Source: Lycocorax pyrrhopterus obiensis
Taxonomy: Eukaryota > Chordata > Aves > Passeriformes > Paradisaeidae
DNA length: 64,000 nt
Assembly: GCA_014706295.1 (NCBI GenBank)
Contig: JACSVZ010000004.1
Coordinates: 89,101,047-89,165,046 of the forward strand
Direction of reading: 5' to 3'
Position 1 is the stretch's first letter. Each line of letters starts with the position of its first letter. The notes below the pieces were generated by a model. It saw nothing but the letters and a program-made list of their open reading frames with translations. It did no database searches and was not told the origin of the DNA. Below are positions 30,595 to 45,040 of this stretch, in pieces. The position numbers and the translations under genes are program-made.

Positions 30595-30720
30595 CAAATT
30601 AAACCAAACCAAACCAAAAACTGAAACAAAACAACAACCCCCCTCAAAACCCCCAACAAACCCACAAGCAAACAAAAACCCATTTAAATTTAAATTCAAA
30701 TTTAAACTGGAGTTGTCAAA
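30595..30720. repeat. A/C-rich low-complexity tract with an AT palindromic end
   Basis: AAACC/AAAC-type runs, almost free of G and T on the + strand, lead into an ATTTAAATTTAAATTC-AAATTTAAA block (about 30681-30706) that is nearly self-complementary. No gene is seen. Confidence 0.7.
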
Positions 30721-33700
30721 TCTGTATTTCTTTTGAGGTCTGTGTTACCTCATGAGAAGGAAAAAGTTTAATAGAGACAGTCTTGCTGTTAATACATCTC
30801 TGCATATAAATATGAAGTCTCAAACTTGTAGAAGTAATACAGTTCAGGTCATCTGGTCAAATCACATTAACAGAGGGACTACTAGATCAGTCTGGAAAAC
30901 AAAAAGAAAGTTATTCCCTGGACATTACTCCTAATTCTAGTTTTTGACACTGGTACCTAATTTAGCAATAATATCAGAAAGGAAATCGATCATGGTGTAA
31001 AGTTACACTGACATGGGTAGTGGCCTCTTTTCCCATTAAGATCGGTGAGGATAAAGGATGGTAATTTAACAAACTGCTCTTTTAAAGCACTGCAGTTTTC
31101 TATCATATATTTCAAATATATTAGAATTTTAATATTAACTATTGCAAATTTCTAAAAGATATAGGGGGGTTTAATACATCCTGGGTTTTTTGGCATATGC
31201 TTTCAAACACCCAAGTGTATGAAAATTTGTTTGGTAGGAATTAGCATAGTTGAATGTGCTCTTACTTTCCAACATATAAAATTATCTCAGCAATTATTCA
31301 TCACATTTTAAGAGAAGAATAGAATTTTACGATGTAAGAATCAAGTGTGACTATAGGTCTGTTTTGTTTTTTTCCTGGATGTACTGAAAGCTGCTAAAAC
31401 ATGGTACATGACAGCTGAAATATTTTTTAGTAATTTGGGTTGTTTTCTTTCCAGCAGTATATACCAAAGAAGACATACTCCTCCAGAAAACTCCTCCTGA
31501 ATTTCCACTGCAAGATTTTTAGGCCAACTAGCCATTAGTTTGTTGCATGTTTTTTCTGCTGAGACCAGTGCTGTGCTCTACAGCAACTCAAAGTAAACCT
31601 GCCAATGAACTGTTCTTACAGTTAATAAATACCTTGGCCCCTGGTATCTCTGTTTAGTTAGCACACAGAATACATCGATTATTTCTTTGACTCTAAAAAA
31701 ATGTTAAATTGAATTTAAATAACATGTTTATTGATGGCTATTCTTTTTTTATGCCTTCACAGTAGGCTAGTGATCGGACTTAATGGGTTTTCTGCGGAGG
31801 TCTGCACTTAGAAAATACTGTGCTGTTGTGTATCTCTGTTGTTTCAAAGTGGTAGTTACAGCACAGAAAGTTTGGGTATGATTTGTAGTGGTGACTGAGA
31901 TATTGTTTCTGTTTATCAAATCTCCCAGATGGGCAAGGGAGAAGACAATAAGCAGGGAAAGCAATGTGCTGTGAATAAAAAGAAAACACAGGGATTTTGC
32001 TAGTTTAGCCAAGCTTGTGGCAGCACCACAATGAAGAGTGAGAAATTCAGATGTAAAACATTTAAACAAAAATGGAAGTACTAATGATTACTTTTTATAT
32101 ATTGGATGCTGATGGGCATATCAACTGAAAAACTATTCCGTATTCTGTTAAGATTGGCAAATTGGAAAAGAAAGGAATGCCTCATGATTAAAACAAATTG
32201 TGTTTCTCTTTAAAATCTGGGTCTTATATGTGCTTTATTCATAGAGGTGCTACGTCATGGTAACTATTATCTTCAGACAAGATTTGTGCAAGGTTTTGCC
32301 AATATTGTGGTCCTCATTTCTCATATAATTGGGTTCAACTCTTTCAATTCTTCTGCCAGCTGCAACTACTTTGGTTGAGCCATGATGATTATTTAAAAAA
32401 GGTAAGAAGTAAGAAAAAGGAAGGAAGAGTCAAGACCTTTATTTGTAGTTCATGTGCAGGCCATTTATGAAGTGAAGAGACTGACTCCCAAATAAGGGCT
32501 TTATGGATTTTAATATTCATATGCAGTGAATTTCATTTCAAGTCGATTATGTGTTTATATAATATTTAGCCTACTGATAGACTTAAAAATTGAAAACTGA
32601 TGTCAAGAATCAACCGATATAAAAAATGCTTATCCTCACAACCTCAGCAGTGACAGCAGATGAAGAGGATGCTCGAGCCCTTCATGTGAGCCCCTATTAC
32701 CTGGTTCTCAGTACAGTATTGCAATGAACAGGCCGTTTTTGAAGCATATTAAAGAGGTGTACATGAACCAATATTAGACCAAAATTAGAACAGTCTGGAG
32801 ACAGACTGTTCACAGGTTTAAAAGGATGTTTGAGAAGGAGACATGTAATTAGAAAAGAATTAAAGATGATTCAAAAGTGGATTCTTGTCTCATCTGAAAG
32901 CAGTTTCACAGGTAAAGGTTTACAGCATCTAAATGCACCCATGCAGAGAAAACACCATATCATTACTAGCTAAATAGACCAAGGACACTATGGCTAAGGC
33001 AAAGAACCATAATCTGTTTCCACAGCTGAAAGAAGAAATGGCTTTGTTGTTTTAGCAAACTTCAAAGTTGATGTTGAATTTTCCATCTCCTAATTTCTTC
33101 AGTTGAGATTGGATGTATGTCTTAAATTTGTGCTCTAATGAGGTGTAAATTATTATGTACAGCCCAGGAGTAACAATAGGATTTCTAGTTTTAGTATACA
33201 GAACCTGGATCTAAAGACTGACTACACAAGAAGACATTATAGCAGTTCTTCTATCTTCATTGTTGTGAAAAAAATCCTTCTAAGTAGCAAATCTTATATT
33301 TAGCATTGAAGGTGTGGGATTCCAGAATTTGGCACTATTTGTGAGGAGAGTTTCTAAAGATGAGGGTTTTAATTCTTCTGCAGAGGGCAACTATCAAGAG
33401 AAATCTCAGTTTCTTAGAAACTGGTGTACAGGTTTTCATAATAAATATTTAGAATTAGCATGCTGCCCCCTGGGTAGAAATATGGTAATAAAAAAAAAGG
33501 GTAGTGTGTTTGCTTCAGCTGCTGTGTTTGAAATCAATCCACTGCAGTCCCATTGGGCTGGATAAAGCTCTTAAAAATGTTAATTTTTCTGTGTACGGTA
33601 AATAGCAGTAAAGCCCTGCAAATCTACATAGACTTGAGAGCTGAATTAATAAGTTTTATTTATATTTGGGATTTATCCACATTTTAAATGGTTCTATACT

Positions 33701-36700
33701 GGGAGAATCTCAAGTCATTGTCAAATTTTAGACACTAATGATTGGGTTACAACAAAAGAGAATCTGTCTTTAAAAAAAAAATATAATGCTTCCTAGAAGA
33801 CTGAAAAGAAAGATTACATGTTAAATATGAAAATGTTAAAAAGAGTTTGCAGATCCTGTTTGCTCCAAATGTGGATATTCTTTCAGAAACTTTTACTTCT
33901 CAGGAGTGATAACAGTTTCCTGTTTGTTCAAAGTGTATAAAACTGGAGTATTTTTTTGTTATCATAATCTGATAAATTCAGACAACAGATATGAAATTCA
34001 TATTTAGGAACAAGATGTGCCCATTCTAATAATAAAAGATTACCTGTGTAAATGAAACCAGGAAAATTCTCCACCTGAACAAGAGCATATGTTTCTCAGA
34101 AAAATACTACATAACCCCTGATTTAGTGTTTTCCAGTCCTTCAGAGTCTCTTGTAATCTGTTGATTATCCTTATTGCTAAAAGGAAGCATCTTATTTCCA
34201 AGCTTGCACACGTGGCTAGTTTCAGGTTCCAGCCACAAAGCTCTGTCTGCAAGACTGATAAACTGTTACCAGACTCCAGTTCCCAGTAAGTGCTTGAAAA
34301 CTGTAATCTCACAACTTCCTCTTTGATAATATAAAGGAATCTTTTTTAAAAATCTTTTCAGAAAATTATATCTAATTTTTTAATTATTCTTGATTTCTTT
34401 TCGAAACCTCTGCAAATATTCTTGGCTGCAAACTGAAATTGTGAAATGAAAGAGAGTATTACAGGAGCAGAGATTTGTTTGTTATTTCCCTGCCATCCTC
34501 AGTGTTAAGCAGATTATCTATTGGTCCCCATGTCAGTGTTTGCTTTTGTTTGAGTTTTTTGTGGTGTCCTGGGGGATAGCTCAAGAGTTTTGCTTGAATG
34601 TAAACCAATTGATGTAAAATAGAAAAGAAGCATAGACATGATATCAGTTTGTGTTTTCTGTAAGTTTTATCAAGTTACAACTGGCTAAACTTATCTCCTG
34701 CCAATCCAAAGAGCCACTACAATTCTTGTGATCAGACTTTGTCAGGAATTCTAGCAAAAACAGTAGAGGAGCTGTGCCCAATGAATCATACAAAAATTTG
34801 TCCCCTTCAAGACAGCTAGCAGACGGCTCCAGTCGAGTGAAGTGAAGGAACTCCTTCCCTGCCTTGGGATGTATTTTTGTAGACTACCCCTTTTGATAGG
34901 TTCCTTCATGAGAATCAAAAACAAATATCTCTTTTTCCATTTTTGGGATGGATTTTTACATTTTTGTTCTTGGACTCTCATTCCATGCACCTTAGCATTT
35001 ACCAGTACAAAGCAAGTCCAGCTGCCCTTTAGGATATTTAAAGGTAGGATGAAGAAATGACCGTAAATATATTGAGAGCAGATCCTTGCAGCATATGCTC
35101 AGAAAACCAAAGATCCTTTTCGAGAACATGAATTTGTATCAAATAGAGAGGTAGAAACATCTACAACAGCATGGAGTTGCCTGTTCTCAGTGTTGAACAA
35201 AGACAGTCTATCCTCATGAGGTTTCCATGAGACACAAGAGATCTAGTGGGAATTTGTCTAATTTTGTGGCTGAGAGGCTGTCAGAGGTTTAGTGGGCAGT
35301 TTTGGGAAATGCAGCCAAAGAACAGCACCATGCCACTCACTGCATGTAGTCTCAAATTTGTTTACAGAAAAAACGTATCAGGTTGGGTACACATTGGGAG
35401 GAGCCGTCAACTTCCTCAAGGGCAGAGAGGCCCTGCAGAGAGACCTGGCTTGGCTTCCCTCTGTCCCTCCTCACGCTTGGTTTTCTACACCTTGTATTTA
35501 ATGTCTGTGTGTACTCCCCCTGAGTGTCTTTTGATTTAACATTCTACAGATTTCTGCATTGAATCACTGGCATAAGCTGCCCATGACCTCAGCTCCCGAC
35601 CAATTTCTGAACAACCAAACCTGACCTACCTTCTACATGTGGCTTGAATAGAGACAGCAACGTTAACTTCTGTCAGCGCTTGCTTTGGAAACACTCAGCT
35701 GTGGAAGCGCAGCAATAACACGCTCATTCCTTGCTTATGACAAGTGCTTGACAGTCTTGTGTGTGGCAGGGAGTTGTTTCCTCATTAAAGGCAGGTGCTC
35801 ACAGAGACAGTCATATTCAAAGCGTTTGGGTATCATGCTGACATTCAGATCAATACAGACAGATGTGGCTCACTTGTGTGCTTATGGGACTCAGTTTCAG
35901 AATGCTTAACCTGACAAAAACCACTCATGTAAAATATACAATACTGCATTTTATACCCACAGAGGAGAAATTACTTTAAAATTTGTAATCGTTGATTTTG
36001 GTGCTTAACATGGTGAAAGCCGGGTTGGTTTGTATTTCATAGATATGGTCAATGTGGATTAACCTAGCCCATGTTGTAGAGAAGAATGAACTTTGAAAAT
36101 ACAGCATAGCTACTATTCTTTCTTAGCAGTACAGTAACAATCTCTGTATTTTCTTTTATTTAAAAAATCGAAATTACAATTTGATGTAGCTTCATGTAAA
36201 GAATGAAGCCAATAGTTTTACCAGTCGGAGGGCAATGCTTTTGTGCAGTTTGTAGGAGGTAGTAAGCCTGATTTATTGGATGAGCTGTACAAGATCCAAA
36301 ACCTTCAAAAGGTGTGGAGAAAGTAAATCTTGAAAAATAGGGCATGAAATGTTAATGAACAAATAATCATTTCTATTCTCAGCATGTTAGTAGAAATAGA
36401 GTACATCTGTCCCACCCAGCAGCTGCATCATTTTGAAGCTCTTGAGAGAGCTTGTGGAGATGAGAAGAATATAAATCACAAATTGAACAGTGAAAAAGTA
36501 GTCAAAGAAACAGAAATACAGTCAATAAGTATCTGAAATACATCATTAAGGAAAGAATATGGGAGATTTTTATTCCAATATTTAAGAAATTATAGAAACT
36601 GAAAATCTGAACAGTTTTAAAAATTTGTTTTAATTTTTAACATAATAGTATGATAAAAGATTAATACAGAGATCATATATTGTTTTCAGAGCCAAGACAA

Positions 36701-39352
36701 AAATGCTAGTATTTTGTCTTAGAGCTGTTTCCAGTAAAACTAGGGAGAAATTGAACTTTTCTTTGCTCAAAGAAGAGGAAGATAATTTTTGTAAATCAAA
36801 TGTACCATCTGTATTTATTATTAATACTCCTAAATATGGTTTTCCTAATTAATTAGTTACGTTTAAAAGAATTGCCACCATGAAACTATGATGCTGGAAA
36901 GTATCCCATTTCAGCTTTAATTTAGAATTAAATGTTCTCATTCACTCATACAAACTAGTATTTATTTTCTTTAAACTATTCCCTTAGCAGTACTCTTTCA
37001 AATGACCTTTTACAAACAACAGAGATCCTCATTCAGTATCCAATCTTTGTATCTAATAATTAGCCTTAGCTCCAATACAATAAAACAGTGCTTGCTGTGC
37101 TTGTTTTATTTTAACTGTTGACAACTTTGAAGACCTCACCAACTCACTCGTTTGGTTGAGGTTTTTTAATTACATTTAGTTATGATATGCTTCTGTGAGT
37201 ACATTCTTTTTATCAGCTGAAATATGGACCTTCAATAATTTTATATTCTAATCTTACATGTTTTATGAAAGAATTATATAAAATGTATTCCATAATTTAC
37301 AATGCTTCAATTGCAGAGCCATTTCATTTCAATTGTTTTTATAAAGTTGATTTCTTATTTACTTTGTAACTTGAAACAAGTAACAAATGAACCCTGTTTT
37401 CTGACTAGTAAGCTTCAACTATGAGTCAAAGGACTTAAATATGAAAGCATAATAAAGAGTTCAGTTCCTATAAATCTCAAAGAGATCAGCATTTTTTATT
37501 GTCACTTTTTTCAGTTTTTGCAGGTTGATACAATTTACAGGAAAGATATCCAACTGGCACAATCATACCTTATTTTTCTTCTGCATAACGTCTTTGTGGG
37601 TAGTAATTCACATTATGATAGTAGCATACCTCAGTTGAGTGCTGACCTCCAGAGCTCTCTGCCTTTTTTTTTTTTTTTTTTTAATTTAAGCAGGCAAATC
37701 TATAGCATTTAGTGGATCTGCCTATTTAGGTTCCTATTGTGAGTATGATAAAAATGAATCAACCACTGATACACGAATCTAATAATGGAACTTTATGTCT
37801 TCAGTAATTCTGATTTTTTCTTTTTTTTTTTTTTCTGGTTTTGTTTGTCTTTTAATAATGCAAAATAAATGTGAATGTAAATCATGAGATTACAACACTA
37901 GCATCTCCAATTCCAAATTTTACTGTTCTGTAACTCTGAATCAATGATTTGAACCTCGGCTTAAGTAAGCCAAAGAGGAAGTCAGCAGCAGTAGTTAGTG
38001 CAGCTCATGTTGACAAGGTGAAGTTCACTGCAAATTGTAGTCTGTGAGCTTTCTAAAATACGGAGAAAAAAGGTCCTTTGACATTTAGCTTTTAAGTGCA
38101 GGTATGCCTTGATTTTATATCTTCACAATGGTATTTTATATTTATGTACAAAATGCAAAAGTTTGCGCTGCATCACAGAGAAAAATGTAGAGACAGTAAA
38201 GATGTTAATGCAACACTCCTCCTATTTACATACTGCCAGAAAAGGGGTATCAAATACAGGGAGATTATTGGTGAACTTTGTATGTTTCTAAATTCTTGGA
38301 ATCACCAGCAGTTTTTGATGATAAAATTTAACTTACAAGAAAGAAGTGGCATTAAACATTTATCACACTGTAGTCATTTTTCATTAGGAAAAAATATTAT
38401 AAATATTACATTGGGTTATCAACAAACAAAGTACACTCTCCCTGTTTTTGAAATACAAGATATATTTAAACATATAAAACAGAGAACCATTTCTAGAAAA
38501 AAATTTAAGCTACTTGTATCTTCTTCTCTGTGAATTCTTGAAATGAAAGCAGCTTGATATGGAATATCTTTTTGGGCTTTGTAGTAAATACTAGTATGAG
38601 GAGATTGAATATAAGTTCTTATATATATATAATATTAGAAAAGAAATAAAAGAAAGTCTAGTCCTACAATTTTTACTAAATTATAGTATTTTTTATTATT
38701 TGAATATACAGTGTTCAGCAGAACACATCTTTATGCCTTTGAACATGTCAGAAAGTGTCACAGATGAACAGTTAGATGCGTGTCTGAAACTTAAGTATAT
38801 CAAATTCCTCATCATTTTATCTGTCTTTATGGGTACCTCATTTTTGGGAGCTGTAGAATGACTTGATTCAATGGTTTTATCAAGCAGTAGTATTTACTCT
38901 CCACTGCTTTTCAAACTGCTACTTCTATTTTAGTGTGATCTGTCAACAGACCAGGTAGCTAAAGGAATTGGAAATGCATGTGTTTCTGCTCTGGGTTATG
39001 TTCAGATGTAATAACTGACAGATTTTTACTGAACTGCTGGGGGAAAAAAAACCCACCCAAAATTAATCTAAATCCCAGTTTTAATTCCTTTCGAGCAATG
39101 ATAAATATTGGTAATTGGAGAATAATCTAGCCAAACAAAAGCTTAATCTAGCCAAACAGGGGCTTTACAGTGTCATAAAAACCGAGAGACATATTTCATC
39201 CTCTTATCTTCAGGGATAACAGAGTAGTGATTTCTGAGCTGTATTGATAGTCAGCTGCATACATCTAATTTGATGACTGCACATAAGCAGTTTAGTGTTG
39301 CTAAGGCTGTCAATGGGTAGGGCTCAGAGCACTCTCAAACATCCTACAGATG

Positions 39353-39695
39353 ATTTCACAGAAACACAGAATTAACTTGTTTGGAAAAGACATTTGAGAT
39401 CAAGTCCAACCTATGACCTAACCTAACACCACCTTGTGAACGAGACCATGGCACTGAGGGCCACATCCAGTCTTTTCTTAAACATCTCCAGGGACGGTGA
39501 CTCCACCACCTCCCTGGGCAGCCCATTCTAATGCCCAATCACTCCTGTGAAGAATTTTTTTTTTCCTAATGTCCAGCCTAAATCTTCCCTGATGCAGCTT
39601 AAGACTGTGTCCTCTTGTCCTGTCACTGGTTGCCTGGGAGAAGAGACCAACACTCACCTGGCTACAACCTCTTTTCAGGCAGTTGTAGCTCTTGC
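39353..39695 (-). mobile_element. CR1 LINE, extreme 3' end, antisense
   Basis: The + strand reads 'cagaaacacagaatta', 'gatcaagtccaacctatgac', 'catctccagggacggtgac', 'cctgggcagcccattc', 'aatgtccagcctaaat' and 'gtcctcttgtcctgtcac'. This is the antisense order of a short CR1 tail. It is truncated at 5' near 39695. Confidence 0.88.
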
Positions 39696-40332
39696 AGTTG
39701 CATTCTACAACATGAAATGAGATCTGTGTGACTTTCCCACCTTTTATCTTCTGATATCTGTAATATTCTCAAGTGAACAAAAAAGAGCTGAACCCATGTA
39801 AGCTCTACACTTTATATAAAGGTAAACAAATAGAAATATTTTCAAAATATACAATAGAAGGAATATATCTGCATATCTGAAAGACCTATGTCTATTAAAC
39901 TTAGAAATCATATGTTGCTTGGAATAAAGGAAGAACACAAGAAGAAAAAGAGGATATGGGAGGCAATGGAGCACACGACTATGGAATTCTGTATAGGAAT
40001 ATACTGTGATGTTTTTCTAGGGTTCTATATCAATGACAGTATGTTTGTACCAAGTTGAGGATAAAATAATTTCCTTACCACTTTGCATGGGACAGGTTTC
40101 TTGGCTGCTACCACTATCTGTTGTTGTTGCTTTGTTTTTTGGTTTTGTTTGGGTTTTATTTATGACTTATTTATGATTGAATCACTGTATCTAGGTGTTC
40201 ATCTGGTGTTCCTGATGCTATTTCAATTTATGAAATATTAACATTAGTGACTTTTGGTGAGCATTCTCATTAGGAGGTAATATCTTTTATGAGGCTAACT
40301 GCTAGTATTAGATAAAATACACAAACCTGTGG

Positions 40333-40629
40333 TTAATAATTCAGATTGAACACTAAACATCATAGATTCACCTTCCAAGTAACATGCCTGCCCATGGCAA
40401 GCAGTGAATTAACTCCTTGTTGTGTTTTGCTTGACTGTGAGGCTTTTTCTTTCCCCATTGAAGTGTCTTTATCGCAACCCAGGAGTTCTCTGTGTTTTAC
40501 CCTTCCCCTTCTCTCCCTGATCGCACTGGTGGGAGTGAGCGAGTGGCTGTGTGGGGCTTGGCTGCTGGCTGGGGTTAGACCACGATGCTCCTGAATCCGT
40601 GATGCTTAGTGTTCAATCTGAATTATTAA
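40333..40629. repeat. 38-bp inverted repeat enclosing an LTR scrap
   Basis: The left arm is 40333-40370 and the right arm 40592-40629. Compared base by base, 35 of 38 positions are complementary (mismatches fall only in the inner third). Both outer ends read TTAATAATTCAGATTG inward. The 221-bp centre holds LTR-like text (next entry). The arms could fold the region into a long hairpin. It does not match a transposon end that I can name. Confidence 0.8.
40430..40586 (+). mobile_element. ERV LTR fragment (probable)
   Basis: The 3' part reads 'ggtgggagtgagcgagtgg', 'ctgtgtggggcttggctgc' and 'ctggctggggttagaccacg'. This is the text I associate with the end of a common songbird ERV LTR, whose canonical end would be ...ACCACGACA. 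Here it is cut off at ACCACGA. Only about 150 bp remain. The family assignment is from memory. Confidence 0.5.
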
Positions 40630-43600
40630 TTTTAGGTTCCAGACTTGGCTTCGGAAAGTGTCCTGTGGGTCTTCCATGAGAAACTTGACTGTAGAATATT
40701 TTTTGTTGATTAAAAAGGAAAATGAAAATATTCTGCCATTGCTGACTGTTTGCTCATCAGTTATCTGCATGTTGATTCCTTCCAACCTGGTATTCTATGA
40801 TGCTGTATTTCATATGGCTGAACAGCATATGAGTACAGCTATTCCAGTTCTTATGGACTACTTTAGCCTCAAGGGTGGTGGAGGAACAGGAAGATAGGAT
40901 GTCTAGGAAGTAAAATCTAAAAGAAAAACATTAGTGTCCATTATCAATAAGATTATTAATGAAATGGCTATAACCGCACATTCTGTAAGGCCAGCAAACC
41001 CTAATTAAAAGGTTACTTTATTACTAGCCCGTTAAAACTAAAGGAAAAGTAAAACCCACCCACTACAGCTCCTAGTGCACTATGATAGGTGGCATCATGG
41101 AGGCATTTCCAAAGAAGGAATTCTTGCATGCTTCTAGTCAGGGAATGAAATACAAAAACTTGTCACATAAAGCAAGACGGATCGAAGGGAGTGGTTTTGC
41201 CTGGAAGTTTCATGGTGTCTGCTGTAGGACTAGGACACTTCCATTAATAATGGATGTACACTCAAGCCACTTTGAGACTTGTCCTTGGGGCAGAAAAAGT
41301 CACAGTACAAATCAGTCTTGTCCACTGACTTCTTCTTGACTGTTAAATAAGGATTGTCTGAAATGGAAGTTGGATGAATATTTAGGACTTTAACGTGTAG
41401 TTTTCAAATAATGCTTTAAAAAAAAAAAAATCAAAACCAGAACTTCTCAAAGTTAACAAAAAAGTCAAGTGTTTAATGATAGCATATTTGGTACTTCAGT
41501 TCACTGACTTGTATATCTTTGTTATTGTGCATAATTTGCAGCAATTATAGCAAGTGTTTATGAGAAAAATAACCAAAATATGCAAGTAGAAGTTAGTCAT
41601 ATGTTAGGTTTTGCTTGTTACTAAGAATATATAGACTGGTTTCTTATAAATCTTCTCACAAAGTTGATTGAAGAAGCATATTCTGTTAGGGTCTTCTTGT
41701 GCTTTCATGTACAATTTACTTTGTAAGATTCTTTCTCTCTGTTATATTCAGAAAAAATATTCAGTAAAATTATTCAACCAGGTACCTCATACTGTGCTAT
41801 CAATGAAAATAATTCATGTAAATCATGAATTTTTTGGTTCATTTTGTCAGCACTTTGAGTCCTTCAATGTGAGTGGATGTTTTTAAATCCCACTGGTTTC
41901 TTTTCCAAATAAGGGAAAAAAATCAACATCAAATAGAAATTCAGGTATGAGATAAAAATGCAAAGCTGCTCCTCGAAGTAAACTTTCTACTTTTATTCTG
42001 TGATGAAAGAAAACATAGGTTTCTGCATATTTTGTTTTGATTTTGTGAAATAATGATATGAAGTGAAGTCTTCTTGGTATGATTTTTTCTTTTAACTAAC
42101 AGTAGCTATAAATGCAGACACTGGAATATTTGTCTTTGAAGCCTCACTATTAGAACCACAAAGATATTTCTGGTACAAAAAGCTGTTCCTATGCACCCAC
42201 CTGACTGTCTATCTATATTGTTTTAATGTGTAGTATTCATAAATAAAATGATGAATAATTTGTCTCCATCTGTGCAGACAGATTTTACCACCATATTACT
42301 CTGTAACTGTCAACTCTGTAAGAAAATGTTCATGATGTAGCAGCTACTCCAGTGAAATTTAACACAACTTTATAGGTCTCTAAAGATAACATGCCTAGTG
42401 AGACAATATTTTAAACATTAATCAGTAATGCTTAATTGCATTATCTGTCCAGAAAGATATTTGAAGACAGTATTACAGAATGCAGCTTCACTGAATACAC
42501 TTTCACGTACATGTGAATTTAGCTGATGAAAGAGCATGCAAGTCAATGACTTTGATTTCCTCACAAATTACAGATTTTGCATCCTCTGGTACTGCTAATT
42601 GAATTTTTGATAGGTTGAGAGAGTTTTACTTATTTTCTTAACAATTAAGTTGAAATAGGTACCATGGGAGAAACAAATTGTTTTAACCTTAGTTGCTGCA
42701 AAAAAGTGCATTTGTTTATTTATATTAAATTGGGCAGTTTTAAAACACAAGAAAACTCAGCTAGCAAGCCTCAAAACTTTCTCATTTTCTTTCAGAAAAT
42801 AAAAAGCTTATTGAATGATTCTCCATGCTCAGTGCAAGTGCACTGTGAATGATAACACAGATGGCTTACTTTCGTCAAAGAACTTTTATATACACCTAAA
42901 TAAGATTCTGTGTCATCCTATTTGATCTACATGGAGATTTATATACTCTGGATTATACTAAATGTCATAGTGAACAGTACTGTGAGGTAAATACGTGTAG
43001 CTGCACACTAACTGATTCTGTTTTCCCTGTCCCTGAAAAACGAAAGCAGATGCTTTTGATGTTCAGAGGAGACATGAAGCCCTTTTACCTTTTTTTTTTT
43101 TTTTTAGAATCTTGCAGCAAGCGAGAAACAATCTACTAATCCACTCTATTCAGAAACTACACAAGTAAACTCAAGGAGTGTGGTTTTGCTAAGTGCAAAT
43201 GTGTACTTACAACACTTACATGGCTCTTTGGGAGATACTTTATGGGCACTATTTCTTCTAAACACGCATTGTGGTTTTAACACAAGGAACGTGTCAGCGT
43301 GAGAAGTTAACCTTGAAAGAAATCACAGTAGCCTATAGGTTTTGAGTAAACTTGTTTTCTGCAGTCTTTTCTGTAATTCATATATATGACATTGGAAATC
43401 CATGGGTTTTGACACTTACACTAAAATCATACTGGTTTTGTTCCCTAACTGCAGGATATATATTTTTTTTTTCTCCTGTGCCTCAAAGTACTGCAAAAGT
43501 GGAAACAGTATAATGCACAAGGCACTGTGAAGGAAATTCAGGAATAAAAACAATTTTACAAAAGATCAGAAGGGGAGAAAAAGAAAAATTGAGTCCTATT

Positions 43601-43959
43601 GGTTTCAATAATGAAACAACCTCAAAAATTTCTTCCTCCTTTCTCTTTACTTCTACATCATTAGAATTTTTTTTGTCTTTACTCTGCTTTCAGGGGAAAG
43701 TCATAGGCTATGAATGAGATTTTCTTTGCTGGTGGATTCACATGGGCTTTAGATCAACCATCCGTATGTGTGTTTTTGTTACACGTGATAGATCAATTGA
43801 TTTTTACTGCTGTTTTTGACCTTGCAGTATTCTAACAATAAGCTCCCAGGAAAAAACTGTTACTGGGGAGCTTTTGGATCTGTATGATAACTGAACAGGG
43901 ACTTTAAGGATGACACATCAGACGAGGGCACTCATTTTTAATCAGTTCCTCTCGTGTTC

Positions 43960-44395
43960 GAAATTTTACTTGGTATTTTCCCCAGACTGTGTTGTAAGCA
44001 TCTCAAATGGAGTCTCACCATGATTTTTAGGGATCTGGGGCACACAATAAATGAGGTGATGGTGGAAGAATTGACTTTCTTCAAGCTTGAAGAGAAGATT
44101 TGAGGAGTTGGGAAACTTACTTTTGCCTTCAGCCTAACATGAAGGTAGTAGATAGGACAAGACACACAGAGACTTTTCGAGAAGAACATAGTGATAATAT
44201 GAGAAGGGAAATTCCAATGAGATAAAGGGAAAAAATTCTGATGGGAACAGGTTGCCCAGAAAGGCTCAGGAACCTCCATCCTTTGCTGAATGAGGCCCAG
44301 GGCATCACCACACAATTGGATCTACTTTTAGTCTGGGGTGGACTAAATGGTTTCCAGATCTTCCTTCCAATATAAATTGTCCTATGTTGTTAAAT
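43960..44395 (+). mobile_element. CR1 LINE, 3' end, sense
   Basis: Diverged CR1 tail landmarks appear in order: 'tggtggaagaattgac', 'aagggaaattccaatgag', 'gggaacaggttgcccag', 'aggaacctccatcct', 'gaggcccagggcatcac', 'tggggtggactaaatgg' and 'cttccaatataaattg'. The 5' start is uncertain. The 125-residue - strand open frame across it is not a gene. Confidence 0.75.
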
Positions 44396-44978
44396 TTTCT
44401 TCCAATTACAATTATAGATAGCATTTTAATTTTGTTCCCATGGATTTTGAGTTCATATTCAATTTAACTGAAAATGCCACCAGTACTTTTGTTTTCTAAC
44501 CACATTCTTTTACCAAGAGCCCATAATCATCCTATGAGCTTCTCTGAAGTTCACAAAGTCTGTGCCTTTCCTATTCCTTCACTTGCCATTGCTCCTAGGA
44601 TAAGGGAGCAGTGAGCAGCAGTGCTTCTTATAGATGTATTTGTACAAGGCCCTATCTAAAACAGATAAAGTGCCCAAAAAAATCTCATGGTCTTTATGTA
44701 GGAAAAAAGAGAATTGTAGAGTATAAGGGTGTATGAAATGTAGTGCCATTGGGGACAATGTGACCTGCAGTGATACAATGAATTTTTTTTCAAAATTACT
44801 TTTACTGCATTCTGTTATTACATGAAAATCACTGAGAAGTTTTTCTTCTCTCTCATCAATCATGTTTCTGCAAGACTTTATAAGGTTTTAAAACCACAAG
44901 CATATAATTGATCTCTCTCTTAAAATCAATATAATGTATCAAGATAGGCCTTTTTAAAACACAAGGAAGAGTCTTTTA

Positions 44979-44983
44979 ATGGT
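44979..44983. repeat. Target-site duplication, left copy
   Basis: ATGGT directly precedes the LTR (TGTACTGG) and recurs immediately after the other LTR at 51426-51430. Five bases is the length usual for ERV-L and many other retroviral integrases. Confidence 0.93.
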
Positions 44984-45034
44984 TGTACTGGTTTGAAAAA
45001 CAGACCAGTGGGAGGCACCAAGTCAGAATAACAA

Positions 45035-45040
45035 TTTATT
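45035..45040 (-). terminator. Polyadenylation signal AATAAA in the 3' LTR
   Basis: TTTATT on the + strand is AATAAA in the element's sense. It lies about 50 bp before the LTR end and is followed by a GT-rich stretch, as expected for the R/U5 processing site. The same motif in the 5' LTR is at 50896-50901. Confidence 0.7.

Noticed and set aside
35246..35540. GC-richer patch with a 97-codon open frame
   Set aside because: It is reminiscent of repeat sequence (a 'ccctgcagagagacctgg' phrase) but too weak to assign to CR1 or an LTR, and without protein similarity.
38096..38533. 145-codon open frame on the + strand
   Set aside because: Composition is that of AT-rich intron (many Lys, Ile, Phe), with no motif; likely chance.
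43938..44315. 125-codon open frame on the - strand
   Set aside because: It overlaps a CR1 tail in antisense and is explained by the repeat.
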